DNA from: Vibrio campbellii CAIM 519 = NBRC 15631 = ATCC 25920
GTDB lineage: Bacteria > Pseudomonadota > Gammaproteobacteria > Enterobacterales > Vibrionaceae
Length of the DNA stretch: 64,000 bases
Assembly: GCF_002163755.1 (NCBI RefSeq)
Contig: NZ_CP015864.1
Span: 496,001 to 560,000 of the forward strand
Direction: 5' to 3'
This document shows, one piece after another, positions 24,985 to 33,966 of this stretch (the stretch's first letter is position 1; each line of letters starts with the position of its first letter). The notes beneath the pieces are model-generated. The model saw only the letters and a list, made by a program, of their open reading frames with translations, did no database searches and was not told the DNA's origin. Made by a program: the position numbers and the translations under genes.

Positions 24985-25425
24985 CTAAATCGCGCAAGGA
25001 TTGCGTTTCTGTTGCATCTCTCTTTTCCGCATTGGCATTTCATCGATAAGGTTGTTGATGAATTGCCAATCGGTCTTCGCTCCCCAGCGGTGTTTCTCTT
25101 CGCCATCTTTACCCAAAAGAATCGCAGTGTGTTGACCTGCTTTGACTTCGTAGAGAGCAGCCAACATTTTTAAGTCGAACTCCTCTTTTAGCCATGAAGG
25201 TTCAGTAAAACCGTCCTCAGCAATCACTAAAGTGATCACGTCGCGATCTTCCAATTCACATTCATTCATGAGGGCCTCAAGCAAAAACTGTTTAACGTGG
25301 TCGTCATTAGCAGGCGCAAAATACAACACGCTACGATGCGGCCAGTATTGGGCATGCGCTGGATAGCCAAATACCTGGCTCGATATGAGGCATGAAAGCA
25401 ACAGGGCAATGGTTGTATTACTCAT
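24985..25425 (-). CDS. DUF4174-type exported protein
   Basis: A 146-residue protein with an N-terminal signal peptide (LLLSCLISSQVFG). The body (YWPHRSVLYFAPANDDHVKQFL, then VITLVIAEDGF and AILLGKDGEEKHRWGAKTDW) matches the DUF4174 pattern, a thioredoxin-like fold without the CxxC motif. Two cysteines remain (ECELED and NPCAI). A clear AGGAG site lies 7 bases before the ATG. It stands alone; function unknown. Confidence 0.7.
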   Translation of the reverse strand: MSNTTIALLLSCLISSQVFGYPAHAQYWPHRSVLYFAPANDDHVKQFLLEALMNECELEDRDVITLVIAEDGFTEPSWLKEEFDLKMLAALYEVKAGQHTAILLGKDGEEKHRWGAKTDWQFINNLIDEMPMRKREMQQKRNPCAI

Positions 25426-25545
25426 GGCTTCACTCCTAGTAACGCGAATACCAAGTTATACGGTAAGTTTAGTGGAATTAGCTCATTGTGCTTTGGTGCA
25501 AAGTGGCATAGGGTATGCGACAAACAAATAAAGCGTATTAAATAG

Positions 25546-26034
25546 ATGAATTCTGAAAGCAAACAAAAGATCGCAATCTTGGTCGATGTACAAAACGTGT
25601 ACTACACCTGTCGTGAAGCGTACCGCAGTAATTTTGATTACAACCAGTTTTGGTATGTTGCGACACAAGGGAAAGAAGTGGTGAGTGCACGAGCTTATGC
25701 AATTGCGAGTAATGACCCAAAACAGCGTCAGTTCCACCATATTTTGCGTGGTGTTGGCTTTGAGGTGATGCTTAAACCTTATATTCAACGTCGTGACGGC
25801 AGTGCTAAAGGTGACTGGGATGTGGGTATCACGCTAGATGCGATTGAAATTGCCCCTGAAGTGGATGAAGTGATTTTGGTGTCTGGCGACGGTGATTTCA
25901 GTCTGTTGGTGGAACGCATTCAGCAACGCTTCAACAAGAAAGTCACTGTGTATGGGGTACCAAAGTTAACTTCCCAAACCTTGATTGATTGCGCGGACCA
26001 TTTTGTTGCTGTCGATGAAGACTTTCTTCTTTAA
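25546..26034 (+). CDS. NYN-domain protein (LabA/DUF88 family)
   Basis: A 162-residue PIN-like NYN domain. Acidic motifs ILVDVQNVYY, GDWDVGITLDAIE and ILVSGDGDFSLLVERIQ supply the metal-binding aspartates expected for a nuclease. The final block VTVYGVPKLTSQTLIDCADHFV is typical of the family. RNA cleavage is likely by family, not shown. No good ribosome-binding site is seen before the ATG at 25546; the frame upstream gives no better start. Confidence 0.82.
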   Translation: MNSESKQKIAILVDVQNVYYTCREAYRSNFDYNQFWYVATQGKEVVSARAYAIASNDPKQRQFHHILRGVGFEVMLKPYIQRRDGSAKGDWDVGITLDAIEIAPEVDEVILVSGDGDFSLLVERIQQRFNKKVTVYGVPKLTSQTLIDCADHFVAVDEDFLL

Positions 26035-26069
26035 TCTCTCCTCACGGTATAGCTTCGAGAAAGAAGAAA

Positions 26070-26114
26070 GGGCGAGTCACTTCAGGCTGTACGCAAACGT
26101 ACAATGACTCGCCC
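26070..26114 (-). terminator. Terminator of the Dcu carrier gene
   Basis: GGGCGAGTCA pairs exactly with TGACTCGCCC, with a nested GTACG/CGTAC hairpin between the arms. On the minus strand a T-rich run (TTTCTTCTTT) follows. Confidence 0.75.
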
Positions 26115-26136
26115 CATATGCTGTCAAATGAATAGG

Positions 26137-27468
26137 TTATGACGGAATGATCATTTGCCCTAACAAGTAACCCAAACAACACGCACCAATCACGCCGATT
26201 AAACCCACAGACATGAATGAGTGGTTGAAGTACCACTTGCCAATCTTAGTAGTACCTGAGGTATCGAAGTTCACAGTCGCGATATCTGAAGGGTAGTTTG
26301 GAATAAAGAAGTAGCCGTAAACCGCTGGCATCAAGCCGATAAGCAGTGCAGGCTCCAAACCTAGACCTAAACCGACTGGTAACATCATACGAGCTGTCGC
26401 TGCTTGAGAGTTCACCACAACAGACACAATGAATAGTGCTAGTGCGAATGTCCAAGGGTAGTTGGTTACCATCTCTACGATACCTGACTTAAACTGAGGC
26501 ATTGCGTATTGGAAGTAGGTATCTGACATCCATGCAATACCGAAGATCGCAATCGCTGCAACCATACCTGATTTGAACACCACGCCATTTGGTACGTCGC
26601 GAGGATCGGTCTTAGTCGCTAGCAAAATGATACCGCCGAAGCAGAGCATCATCATTTGAATCACAACTGCCATACTGATTGGCTTGGAGCCTTCAGCGAT
26701 GGTACGGACTTCTGGCCACATCGCGATAACGACAATCACAAGAATCGATAGGATGAACAGCAGAACAGAGTTACGAGCACTAGACGGCAGTACTTCATCC
26801 AAAGAGGTTGTCGTTGTGTTTAAGATCTTGTCGCGCCAAACCGGATCTTCCAGACGCTCTTGATACTCTTCGTCGTCTTCAAGCTCTTTGCCGCGTTTCA
26901 AGCTGTAAAGAGACATCAGTAATGTACCGAACAAGGTCGCAGGAACTGTGACAAGAAGAATCGAGAGCAGGGTAATTTCGTGTTGAATGTTTGAAAGCTG
27001 CGCTAGGTAGTAAATCACTGCCGCCGAAATCGGGGATGCTGTGATGGCGATTTGAGAGGCAACCGATGCTGCAGCCATTGGGCGCTCGGGACGAATGCCG
27101 TTTTTCAGCGCAACGTCGCCAATGATTGGCATGATAGAGTAAACCGCGTGACCAGTACCAAGTAGGAAAGTCATAAAGTAAGTTACGAACGGTGCAATAA
27201 GAGTGACGCGCTTGGGGTTCTTACGCAGTGCGCGTTCTGCCACCTGCAACATGTATTTTAAGCCACCTGCGGCTTCAAGAATGGAGGCACAAGTGACCAC
27301 CGCGAGGATGATCAGCATTACGGTCACTGGCGGAGACGTTGGAGGCATCTTGAAGATGAAAACCTCAATCACCAGACCAATACCAGAAACGACACCAAGA
27401 CCAATGCCGCCATACCGTGAGCCGATATACAGCATCACGAGCAAAAATAGGAACTCAAGATACAACAT
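26137..27468 (-). CDS. Anaerobic C4-dicarboxylate carrier, DcuA/DcuB family
   Basis: A 443-residue inner-membrane protein that exchanges fumarate, malate, aspartate or succinate. The start MLYLEFLFLLVMLYIGSRYGGIGLG and the conserved stretches ILEAAGGLKYMLQVAERALRKNPKRVT, FLLGTGHAVYSIMPIIGDVA and IAITASPISAAVIY are characteristic of DcuA/DcuB. A charged cytosolic loop (KRGKELEDDEEYQERLEDPVW) sits mid-protein. An AAGGAAA site precedes the ATG. I found no full FNR box upstream, although family members are usually expressed without oxygen. DcuB is slightly favoured by length. Confidence 0.85.
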   Translation of the reverse strand: MLYLEFLFLLVMLYIGSRYGGIGLGVVSGIGLVIEVFIFKMPPTSPPVTVMLIILAVVTCASILEAAGGLKYMLQVAERALRKNPKRVTLIAPFVTYFMTFLLGTGHAVYSIMPIIGDVALKNGIRPERPMAAASVASQIAITASPISAAVIYYLAQLSNIQHEITLLSILLVTVPATLFGTLLMSLYSLKRGKELEDDEEYQERLEDPVWRDKILNTTTTSLDEVLPSSARNSVLLFILSILVIVVIAMWPEVRTIAEGSKPISMAVVIQMMMLCFGGIILLATKTDPRDVPNGVVFKSGMVAAIAIFGIAWMSDTYFQYAMPQFKSGIVEMVTNYPWTFALALFIVSVVVNSQAATARMMLPVGLGLGLEPALLIGLMPAVYGYFFIPNYPSDIATVNFDTSGTTKIGKWYFNHSFMSVGLIGVIGACCLGYLLGQMIIPS

Positions 27469-27933
27469 GTTTAATTTCCTTTTTAGAAACAGGGACTTCT
27501 ATTGTTTCGGTATTGAAGGAAAAAATACTTAGCCTTGTTCACATTCCATTTTATAAGAAACAGCAATGTCCAATAATTGGGAATAACTCACGCTACGAAG
27601 CACAAGTGTTACGCGGCGTTTGTCGCAGTGTTGATCGAATGTTTTTATCCGCGGGTGGTTAAGTTAATTGCGTCCAAAATGGTGCAATAATCGACGTTAA
27701 CAGGTTGTAATTTAAGCAATGAGCAACAGGTGAATAAAAACGTAATAAGTGATGGGCTTAGCTATATTGGCTGCTTTCATAATAACCGCAACGCATAATA
27801 ATGTGAGCACGTAAGCAGGTAAGATACTTCGCGATAACAAATATTAGAAAAATTGATATGCATCAGGATAAGTATCTGGTTGTTTTGTAGATTTTGCTTT
27901 CCAGTTGGAAAACACAATAAAAATGGCTTAATT
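27469..27933. other. Divergent intergenic region between the Dcu carrier and chemoreceptor genes
   Basis: These 465 bases separate divergent genes and should hold both promoters. I see no gene, repeat or confident operator; a TTGAT half-site near 27631 lacks its partner. Confidence 0.4.
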
Positions 27934-29550
27934 ATGAAACTTAGTAACCTGTCCGTTAGAAACAAGCTGCTTGCGCTTGTTATTTTCTCTGCATTCCTTC
28001 TGATTGCGGCTTGCGTATACAACTTAAATGAACAACGTAAAAACTCGTTAAGCGAACGAGAGAGCAAACTCAGTGCACAAGTTGAAGTTGCCATTAGCTT
28101 GATTGACCATTACTACCAGCAGCGAAGTGAGTTGGGGGTTGAGGATGCAAAACAACAAGCGCTGAATGCGATCCAAACATTGCGCTATGACAGCAACAAC
28201 TACTTCTGGGTACTGACGCCTGAACTCAAAGTCTTGCTTCATCCGACTAAACCTGACCTCAACGGTGCAGATGCGAGCAACTTTAAAGATGGTGCAGGTA
28301 AGTTCCACTGGCGTGAAATGGCTCAGATAGCCAAAACCACGCGCTCAGGCTTTTTGGATTACCACTGGAAAAGCCCAGAAGGGAAATTAAAAGATAAGGT
28401 CTCCTACGTACAAATCTACCCTGAGTGGCAATGGATCGTTGGTTCAGGCATCCTTGTTGCCGATATTAAAGAAGCCTTTTATAAAGAAGCGATCAAAGAG
28501 GTAATCATCGCTACGGTATTAATTGGTGCGCTAGCGGCTCTTGGTTACATCATTTCAAGTAACATCATCGATCCTCTTCAAAGACTGATTAGCAACACCC
28601 ACAAAATTGCCGATGGTGATCTCACTGTGCGCCTAAATGCATCTCGTAAAGATGAGCTGGGTGAGATGAGTAACGAGATTGACCGTATGCTAGAAAAGCT
28701 ACAAGGGACTTTACTAGCGGCCCACGAATCTGCGCAGCAGTCTGCCAATATGGCACAAAGCATTGCACAAGCAAGTGAAGAGGCTGCGACCAGTGTAAAC
28801 AGTCAGCATGCACAATTAGAGCAACTTTCAACAGCCATGACGGAAATGAGTACCACCATTTCAGATGTTGCCAACAATGCAGAGAATACTGCGCACAGCA
28901 CGGCACTTGTAACCAATCATGCTGAGCAAAGCGGGAAAGAGATGCAGCAAACTTCACAAACCATTGCTGAGGTTTCTCAAGACATTGCCGCTGCGGACCA
29001 GATGGTCGCAGAACTTCAAGCGGGTGTGAATGAAATCCGAGCGGTTGTGAGTGTGATTCGAGAAGTTTCTGAGCAAACAAACTTGCTTGCTTTAAATGCA
29101 GCGATTGAAGCAGCACGTGCAGGTGAGCAGGGCCGTGGATTTGCCGTTGTTGCCGATGAGGTACGAAACCTTGCGAGTCGCACACAACAATCGACCGACG
29201 AAGTTCAACAGACCATCGATTCATTGATTGATCGTACAGAGCGTACAGTTAAAGCGATGGAGCGCAGCAATGCAAAAGTGGAGCTGAGTGTCGGCATTTC
29301 AGAATCTACACAAACGCAATTAGAAACCATGGTTGAGGAGTTGATACGTTCGAATGATATGGTGGCTCAGATTGCCGCAGCGTCAGAGCAGCAAGGCTTA
29401 GTGGCGAACGAGATGACACAAAATGTCACGACCATTCACCTAGCAGCAAATGAAGTGAAAGAAGCGTCGCAAATGCTTGCAGAGGAAAGCCAGCACTTAG
29501 CGGCAACCTCTGAGATTCTTCATGATCAACTGAGATACTTTAAAGTCTAA
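27934..29550 (+). CDS. Methyl-accepting chemotaxis protein with sCache domain
   Basis: A 538-residue chemoreceptor. A first membrane helix (LLALVIFSAFLLIAACVY) is followed by a periplasmic single-Cache domain (NNYFWVLTPELKVLLHP ... YVQIYPEWQWIVGSGILV), a second helix (VIIATVLIGALAALGYIIS), a HAMP segment and the signalling domain. The hairpin tip reads EVSEQTNLLALNAAIEAARAGEQGRGFAVVADEVRNLA. The start at 27934 (MKLSNLSVRNKLLAL) is a normal MCP N-terminus; the longer frame to 27853 adds an unlikely hydrophobic leader. The ribosome-binding site is weak. The ligand is unknown; small organic acids are common for this domain. Confidence 0.93.
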   Translation: MKLSNLSVRNKLLALVIFSAFLLIAACVYNLNEQRKNSLSERESKLSAQVEVAISLIDHYYQQRSELGVEDAKQQALNAIQTLRYDSNNYFWVLTPELKVLLHPTKPDLNGADASNFKDGAGKFHWREMAQIAKTTRSGFLDYHWKSPEGKLKDKVSYVQIYPEWQWIVGSGILVADIKEAFYKEAIKEVIIATVLIGALAALGYIISSNIIDPLQRLISNTHKIADGDLTVRLNASRKDELGEMSNEIDRMLEKLQGTLLAAHESAQQSANMAQSIAQASEEAATSVNSQHAQLEQLSTAMTEMSTTISDVANNAENTAHSTALVTNHAEQSGKEMQQTSQTIAEVSQDIAAADQMVAELQAGVNEIRAVVSVIREVSEQTNLLALNAAIEAARAGEQGRGFAVVADEVRNLASRTQQSTDEVQQTIDSLIDRTERTVKAMERSNAKVELSVGISESTQTQLETMVEELIRSNDMVAQIAAASEQQGLVANEMTQNVTTIHLAANEVKEASQMLAEESQHLAATSEILHDQLRYFKV

Positions 29551-29577
29551 TTTTTAAGTGCGAAGACAAGTACAAGT

Positions 29578-29610
29578 AAAAGAAAAGCCGCGTTATGCGG
29601 CTTTTCTTTT
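29578..29610. terminator. Bidirectional terminator
   Basis: AGAAAAGCCGC pairs with GCGGCTTTTCT across GTTAT, flanked by A- and T-runs. It lies between the convergent chemoreceptor and DUF2986 genes and overlaps the latter's stop region. Confidence 0.85.
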
Positions 29611-29797
29611 ATGCTTCATCTGTTGCTTGAGTCTCTTCAGCTACTTGTGAAGTTTGCTCGTTTGCTTGCTCTTCGGCTTCCATCTTCGCGCGTTCTGCTT
29701 TTGAGATGTAGCGAGGCTTGTTGCTCTTATGAAGCTTTGCATTTTGTTTTTTCAACTTCGCTTTCAAGATCGAGTTGATTTTCTTCTTGCGGTTCAT
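29609..29797 (-). CDS. DUF2986 small basic/acidic protein
   Basis: A 62-residue protein with a lysine-rich N-terminus (MNRKKKINSILKAKLKKQNAKLHKSNKPRYISKAERAK; the first 20 residues are highly basic) and an acidic Gln/Glu/Thr-rich tail. This matches the small DUF2986 family common in Vibrio and Shewanella. The basic half could bind nucleic acid or ribosomes, which is inference only. An AAGGACC-type site precedes the ATG. Confidence 0.75.
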   Translation of the reverse strand: MNRKKKINSILKAKLKKQNAKLHKSNKPRYISKAERAKMEAEEQANEQTSQVAEETQATDEA

Positions 29798-29869
29798 GGT
29801 GTTGGTCCTTTAATTTAGCGAAGCAGGATAGTGATTTTTCCGTCAAGTTACAACCCTAATGGATTTCCT

Positions 29870-30379
29870 ATGAAAACACTTATTACTGAGCGCCTCACAC
29901 TGCGTCTTGTCAGTGTAGAAGATGCGCCGTTTATTTTAGAACTCTATAACCAACCGGATTTTTATCGCTTCGTTGGTGACAAGCAAATTCGAACCCTAGA
30001 AGAAGCTGAGCGTTATATCGATGACAACATGCTACGCATGCAAGAGCTCAAAGGAGTCAGCTTGCTGGTGGTAGAAACCAAGCACGAAAGAGAACCCATC
30101 GGTATTTGTGGTTTGGTCAAGCGTGACACATTAACTGCGTTTGATATTGTCTACGGTTACTTAACGAGTGCTTATGGTAAAGGCTACGCTGCAGAAGCCG
30201 CTCGTGTCGTTGTGGGTTTTGCTCGTGATGAAATGAAAATAGAAAACTTAGTCGCCATCACCAGTAATGACAATATTCGTAGTATAAGTTTACTAGAAAA
30301 ATTGGGGTTTCAGTTTGAACGCGTCGAGCAGACTTACGATAATGGCCGGACTCTGCAACTCTACACCATGAAGTTGTAA
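29870..30379 (+). CDS. GNAT-family N-acetyltransferase, RimJ/RimL-like
   Basis: A 169-residue acetyltransferase of the RimJ/RimL type. The start TERLTLRLVSVEDAPFILELYNQPDFYRFVGD and the acetyl-CoA loop YGKGYAAEAARVVVGFA, then ITSNDNIRSISLLEKLGF, are diagnostic. It may acetylate a protein N-terminus or a small amine; the target is unknown. The ATG at 29870 is preferred to the GTG at 29831, which would add 13 residues not seen in this family, though neither has a strong ribosome-binding site. Confidence 0.85.
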   Translation: MKTLITERLTLRLVSVEDAPFILELYNQPDFYRFVGDKQIRTLEEAERYIDDNMLRMQELKGVSLLVVETKHEREPIGICGLVKRDTLTAFDIVYGYLTSAYGKGYAAEAARVVVGFARDEMKIENLVAITSNDNIRSISLLEKLGFQFERVEQTYDNGRTLQLYTMKL

Positions 30380-30396
30380 CCAGATAAGCTTCGATT

Positions 30397-30407
30397 AAGA
30401 TGCAGCA
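30397..30407 (+). promoter_or_regulatory. Possible NsrR half-site
   Basis: AAGATGCAGCA matches the NsrR half-site consensus AAGATGCATTT at 8 of 11 positions and lies 30 bases before a ygbA-type start. E. coli ygbA is a known NsrR target. The match is partial. Confidence 0.3.
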
Positions 30408-30436
30408 ATCAACGGCGCGTTAGCTAGAGGAAAAGA

Positions 30437-30823
30437 ATGGGCGACATTTTATTGGGCAAACTCGCCACAGAATTAAAAACCGTTAAGGCGATGGTGGAGG
30501 TCTATTGTAAAGATCACTATGGCACAAGAGGTGAGTTATGCTCAGAATGTCGCGAATTGTTAGAGTATGCGGAAGTACGGCTTGATCGTTGCCCTTACGG
30601 AGAAGACAAGCCGACTTGCAACAAATGTCCGATTCACTGTTACAAGCCAGAGCCTAAAGAGCAAATGCGTTTAGTAATGCGTTACTCGGGGCCGAGAATG
30701 CTGCTTAAGCACCCAATTCTAGCAATACGGCATTTAGTGCACGAGAAACGTGATGATCCGAAAAAGCCCGTAGCTAATGCTTCGAATCGCCATAAGCGGA
30801 TGGAAAATAAAAAACGAGGGTGA
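30437..30823 (+). CDS. ygbA: YgbA-like nitrous-oxide-stimulated-promoter family protein
   Basis: A 128-residue protein of the family named for a nitrous-oxide-stimulated promoter. It contains CSECRELLEYAEVRLDRCPYGEDKPTCNKCPIHCYKPEPKEQMR, with a set of cysteines (including CxxC pairs) that probably binds a metal or iron-sulfur cluster, and then a conserved RYSGPRMLLKHPILAIRHL segment. In E. coli the gene is induced by nitric oxide through NsrR and helps recovery from nitrosative stress. A TAGAGGAA site precedes the ATG. The stop codon sits inside the terminator loop. Confidence 0.85.
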   Translation: MGDILLGKLATELKTVKAMVEVYCKDHYGTRGELCSECRELLEYAEVRLDRCPYGEDKPTCNKCPIHCYKPEPKEQMRLVMRYSGPRMLLKHPILAIRHLVHEKRDDPKKPVANASNRHKRMENKKRG

Positions 30824-30838
30824 TAGTCCCTCGTTTTT
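30811..30838. terminator. Bidirectional terminator overlapping the ygbA stop
   Basis: AAAACGAGGG pairs with CCCTCGTTTT. The TGA of ygbA is in the loop, and the convergent MFS gene ends 26 bases away. Confidence 0.8.
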
Positions 30839-30863
30839 GTATTTATATTTTGTTTTGTCGATA

Positions 30864-32024
30864 TTACAGCCCAGCAGCCATTTGGTGTTTTGACTTAGTT
30901 GCTGCGATGAGCATGTAGATACAAGTCGCAAGCAGAGCGGCGAACAAGTAACCCAACAGTCCGTGCATTTGACCCATGAATTTATCAGCAACCACTGGGC
31001 CAGCCACTGAACCCACGCTGTAACTGAACAACATAACTTGCGCTGCGGACACGATGAAACGCTCTTCTAATCCTTCACAACCCAGATTAATTGCGATTGG
31101 GTATAGTGCAAATGTCGCCATGCCCAATAGGAACAGTGCCGCTGCGAGTACTACCGCTGATGAAGATACAAAAGTCAGGCCGATAGAAAAAATACCAAGG
31201 ATACAGAAAAACGCCATCAATACAGTACGAGCCATGTATTTGTTTAACGTGGTAACCATAGGTTGAACCAGCATACCGCCAAGGATCACAAGCGCCATCA
31301 ACGTCCCAATGTCTTGATGGCTAATCTTACGGTTTGCAAGCTCTACTGGCATCAGGCCGTAGATTGCACCCAAAGTTAAACCCGAAACAATACAACCAAT
31401 GATGGCTGCGTGGCTTAGCTTAGAAATTTGCTTAAACGATAGTGCTGTTGATTCATGGCTGTTTGGCTGTTCGCAATCAATAAAAAGCAAAACCAGAATT
31501 GCCATTAGGATCAGAGTGGTGATCGCAACAAAAGGAACGCCGCCGCTTACACCTAGGATACCAATACCAAACTGACCAAGAGCAGAGCCACCGTATAGAG
31601 ATAGCATGTAAAGGCTTAAGCGTTTTGCGCGCGAAGACTCATCGCCGGACATCAACCATGATTCCACAATCACAAATACGCCAGCAACCGCCATACCTGC
31701 GATGAAACGTGCAGCCAGCCATACCATGCCATTTGGAATTAGTGGAAGGGCAACGATCGTCAGTGAGAAGGTCGCCAAACAGCCGACAAACGCTTTGCGG
31801 TGTCCAACACGACGAACAATACGCTCAAAGAAAATAGCACCAACTAATAGGCCGCCATAAAACACACTCGCCAACCAACTCGCGTAATCAGCAGAGATGT
31901 TGTATTCACCAAGCATAAGAGGGATCAAGCTCATCAAATAGCCTGATGCCACCGCATAAAGAGACAGTGCTACGACAGGAACTGTGACTCGTGGTGATAC
32001 TGAAGGAATGGCTGTGTTTTCCAA
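30864..32024 (-). CDS. MFS transporter, YcaD-like
   Basis: A 386-residue major facilitator protein with about 12 helices. The loop 2-3 motif GAIFFERIVRRVGHRKAFVG is the MFS signature, and the segment MAVAGVFVIVESWLMSGDESSRAKRL resembles the YcaD/YfkF group. Translation appears to start at TTG (32022-32024) with an AGGCG site 8 bases upstream; the next ATG would remove helix 1. The substrate is unknown. No operon partner. Confidence 0.82.
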   Translation of the reverse strand: MENTAIPSVSPRVTVPVVALSLYAVASGYLMSLIPLMLGEYNISADYASWLASVFYGGLLVGAIFFERIVRRVGHRKAFVGCLATFSLTIVALPLIPNGMVWLAARFIAGMAVAGVFVIVESWLMSGDESSRAKRLSLYMLSLYGGSALGQFGIGILGVSGGVPFVAITTLILMAILVLLFIDCEQPNSHESTALSFKQISKLSHAAIIGCIVSGLTLGAIYGLMPVELANRKISHQDIGTLMALVILGGMLVQPMVTTLNKYMARTVLMAFFCILGIFSIGLTFVSSSAVVLAAALFLLGMATFALYPIAINLGCEGLEERFIVSAAQVMLFSYSVGSVAGPVVADKFMGQMHGLLGYLFAALLATCIYMLIAATKSKHQMAAGL

Positions 32025-32169
32025 TGTTTTGCGCCTATAAGTTAAGTGAAAATCAGGGTTTATTCGGCGCGAATATGAGGCTAATTAATAGGCAAGTAAA
32101 ATGATATATTTGTGTCGTTTCGACAAAAGAAATTTATCGAAATTCTATGAAGAAAAGCTGAATAAAAAC

Positions 32170-32192
32170 GCCAGCCTAAGAATAAGGCTGGC
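32170..32192 (-). terminator. Terminator after trxC
   Basis: GCCAGCCT pairs with AGGCTGGC; on the minus strand it is followed by GTTTTTA. Confidence 0.8.
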
Positions 32193-32200
32193 GAAGAGAT

Positions 32201-32635
32201 TTATTTGCTAAGTGCTTGATTTAACCACTGATCAAATTGAGTTTTTGGTAGGGCGCCGTTGATCATGTCGACGCGTTGGCCGTTCTTAAAAACCATAATG
32301 GTTGGGATACTACGAATACCATATTGCGCAGCCAACTGTTGTTGCGCTTCGGTATCAATCTTGACAAAACGTGCGTTTCCGGTCTTTTCTTGCGCGACAT
32401 CCTCAAAAACAGGAGCAAAACCAACACAAGGGTTACACCACGGTGCCCAAAAATCGACCACAACCGGCGTGTTGCTCTCTAGCAGCGCCGAAAAGTTATC
32501 GATAGTGCCTTCTACCGGTGAACCATCAAATAGAGCGTTCTTGCATTTACCACAACTAGCAGCTTCTGCAACTCGCTCATTAGGGACACGATTTAAACCG
32601 CCACAAGACGGACAACGAGTTTTAAACGATGACAT
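32201..32635 (-). CDS. trxC: Thioredoxin 2 (TrxC) with WCNPC active site
   Basis: TrxC is a cytosolic disulfide reductase with an N-terminal zinc finger. The finger is seen as CPSCG and CGKC (residues 8-32), followed by a thioredoxin domain ending in a cis-proline SIPTIMVF. The active site reads WCNPC where WCGPC is the classical form, so redox potential could differ. The start at 32635 has an AGGAAG site 6 bases upstream; the longer frame adds 18 unlikely residues. It is divergent from fabH2, an arrangement also found in V. cholerae. Confidence 0.93.
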   Translation of the reverse strand: MSSFKTRCPSCGGLNRVPNERVAEAASCGKCKNALFDGSPVEGTIDNFSALLESNTPVVVDFWAPWCNPCVGFAPVFEDVAQEKTGNARFVKIDTEAQQQLAAQYGIRSIPTIMVFKNGQRVDMINGALPKTQFDQWLNQALSK

Positions 32636-32800
32636 GACTTCTTCCTTTATGACAACTTCATGAAAACATGACTTACCAGTCAGCCTCATAATTTGTATAC
32701 TTATTTTTTAGCCTGCCGAAATATAAGACGGCGAGTCTGTATTTGGACCCGAACAGGTTCTAAGAAATTTCATTAAAATACAACAATAAATAGGTCTGCG

Positions 32801-33898
32801 ATGACAAATTACTACGCTGAAATTACCGGTTGGGGAAAATGTCTTCCACCAGCTACGCTCTCTAACGATGACCTTAGCACTTTCCTTGAAACTTCAGATG
32901 AATGGATTCGCACCCGCACTGGTATCGAAAACCGTCGTATTAGCCACGTAAACACGTCGGATATGGCAACGGTCGCTGCGCAACATGCGATGGCCCGTGC
33001 AGGTGTAGAAGCGAGTGACATCGACCTAATCATTGTTGCGACTTGCTCTCCTGACTCACTTATCCCAAACATTGCGTCTAAAGTACAACAGAACCTTGGT
33101 ATCCGTTCTGCTGCCGCATTCGATTTAAACGCAGCATGTACTGGCTTTGTGTATGGCCTAGAAACTGGCACACGTTTGATTCAATCAGGTAATTACCGTA
33201 ACGCGATCATTATTGGTGCTGAGCGCCTGTCTTTCTACATTGACTGGGCAATGCGCGATACTGCTGTATTGTTCGGCGATGGTGCAGGGGCAGTTGTTCT
33301 GACTCGTACAGAACAAGAAACCGGTCTACTGCAATCGCAAATTGGTTGTGACGCGAAAGGTCGTGAAATTCTTTCCGTGCCTAAGTTTGGTACATGTATG
33401 GATCGCTTTGCTGAAGATAACGGTTACTGGGACTTCAACTTTGTCGGACAAGAGATCTTCAAACGCGCAGTTAAAGGCATGGGTCTGGCTGCGAAAACGG
33501 TTCTGAAAGCTTCTGAACTAACAACAGATCAAATCGACGTGGTAATCCCGCACCAAGCAAACATTCGTATTATCCAAACGCTGTGTGACCTTTCTGGTAT
33601 TCCACAAGAAAAAGCGTTTGTGAACATCCAAAACTACGGCAACACATCAGCAGCGACAGTGCCAATCGCACTGTGTGAAGCGCTAGAACAAGGCCGTGTT
33701 AAGCCAGGCGACAACATGCTATTAGCAGCGTTCGGTGCTGGTCTAACATGGGGTGCAGCGGTACTGAAATGGGGTGACCGCGTAACGCCTATTGCTGAAA
33801 GTGACGCAGCGCTACCTGAAAGCGATAAGACAGCACTTGAGCTTTTAGAGCGAGCAATCAAGCTATGTAATGAACGCCCTCGTGGTGATGACGCATAA
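32801..33898 (+). CDS. fabH2: 3-oxoacyl-ACP synthase III homologue (FabH2)
   Basis: A FabH-type condensing enzyme that starts acyl chains from an acyl-CoA and malonyl-ACP. The catalytic cysteine lies in NAACTGF (C113), the histidine in IPHQANIRII and the asparagine in NYGNTSAAT. At 365 residues it is longer than housekeeping FabH (about 317), mainly through an insert (about FGTCMDRFAEDNGYWDFNF) and a C-terminal acidic tail. Vibrios carry this as a second, chromosome II copy, often with relaxed primer use. Single gene with a terminator. Confidence 0.9.
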   Translation: MTNYYAEITGWGKCLPPATLSNDDLSTFLETSDEWIRTRTGIENRRISHVNTSDMATVAAQHAMARAGVEASDIDLIIVATCSPDSLIPNIASKVQQNLGIRSAAAFDLNAACTGFVYGLETGTRLIQSGNYRNAIIIGAERLSFYIDWAMRDTAVLFGDGAGAVVLTRTEQETGLLQSQIGCDAKGREILSVPKFGTCMDRFAEDNGYWDFNFVGQEIFKRAVKGMGLAAKTVLKASELTTDQIDVVIPHQANIRIIQTLCDLSGIPQEKAFVNIQNYGNTSAATVPIALCEALEQGRVKPGDNMLLAAFGAGLTWGAAVLKWGDRVTPIAESDAALPESDKTALELLERAIKLCNERPRGDDA

Positions 33899-33919
33899 GC
33901 GCTTGTATTAGCATCACAT

Positions 33920-33946
33920 AAAAAGGGAGCATATCGCTCCCTTTTT
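33920..33946. terminator. Bidirectional terminator between fabH2 and the DUF1501 gene
   Basis: AAAAGGGAGC pairs with GCTCCCTTTT across ATATC, with A- and T-runs on both sides. Confidence 0.85.
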
Positions 33947-33966
33947 AGTTTCTAGTTCCAGAGGTA

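Noticed and set aside
28622..29224. 200-codon frame antisense to the chemoreceptor gene
   Set aside because: It lies wholly inside the highly conserved signalling domain on the other strand and has a biased composition typical of a shadow frame.
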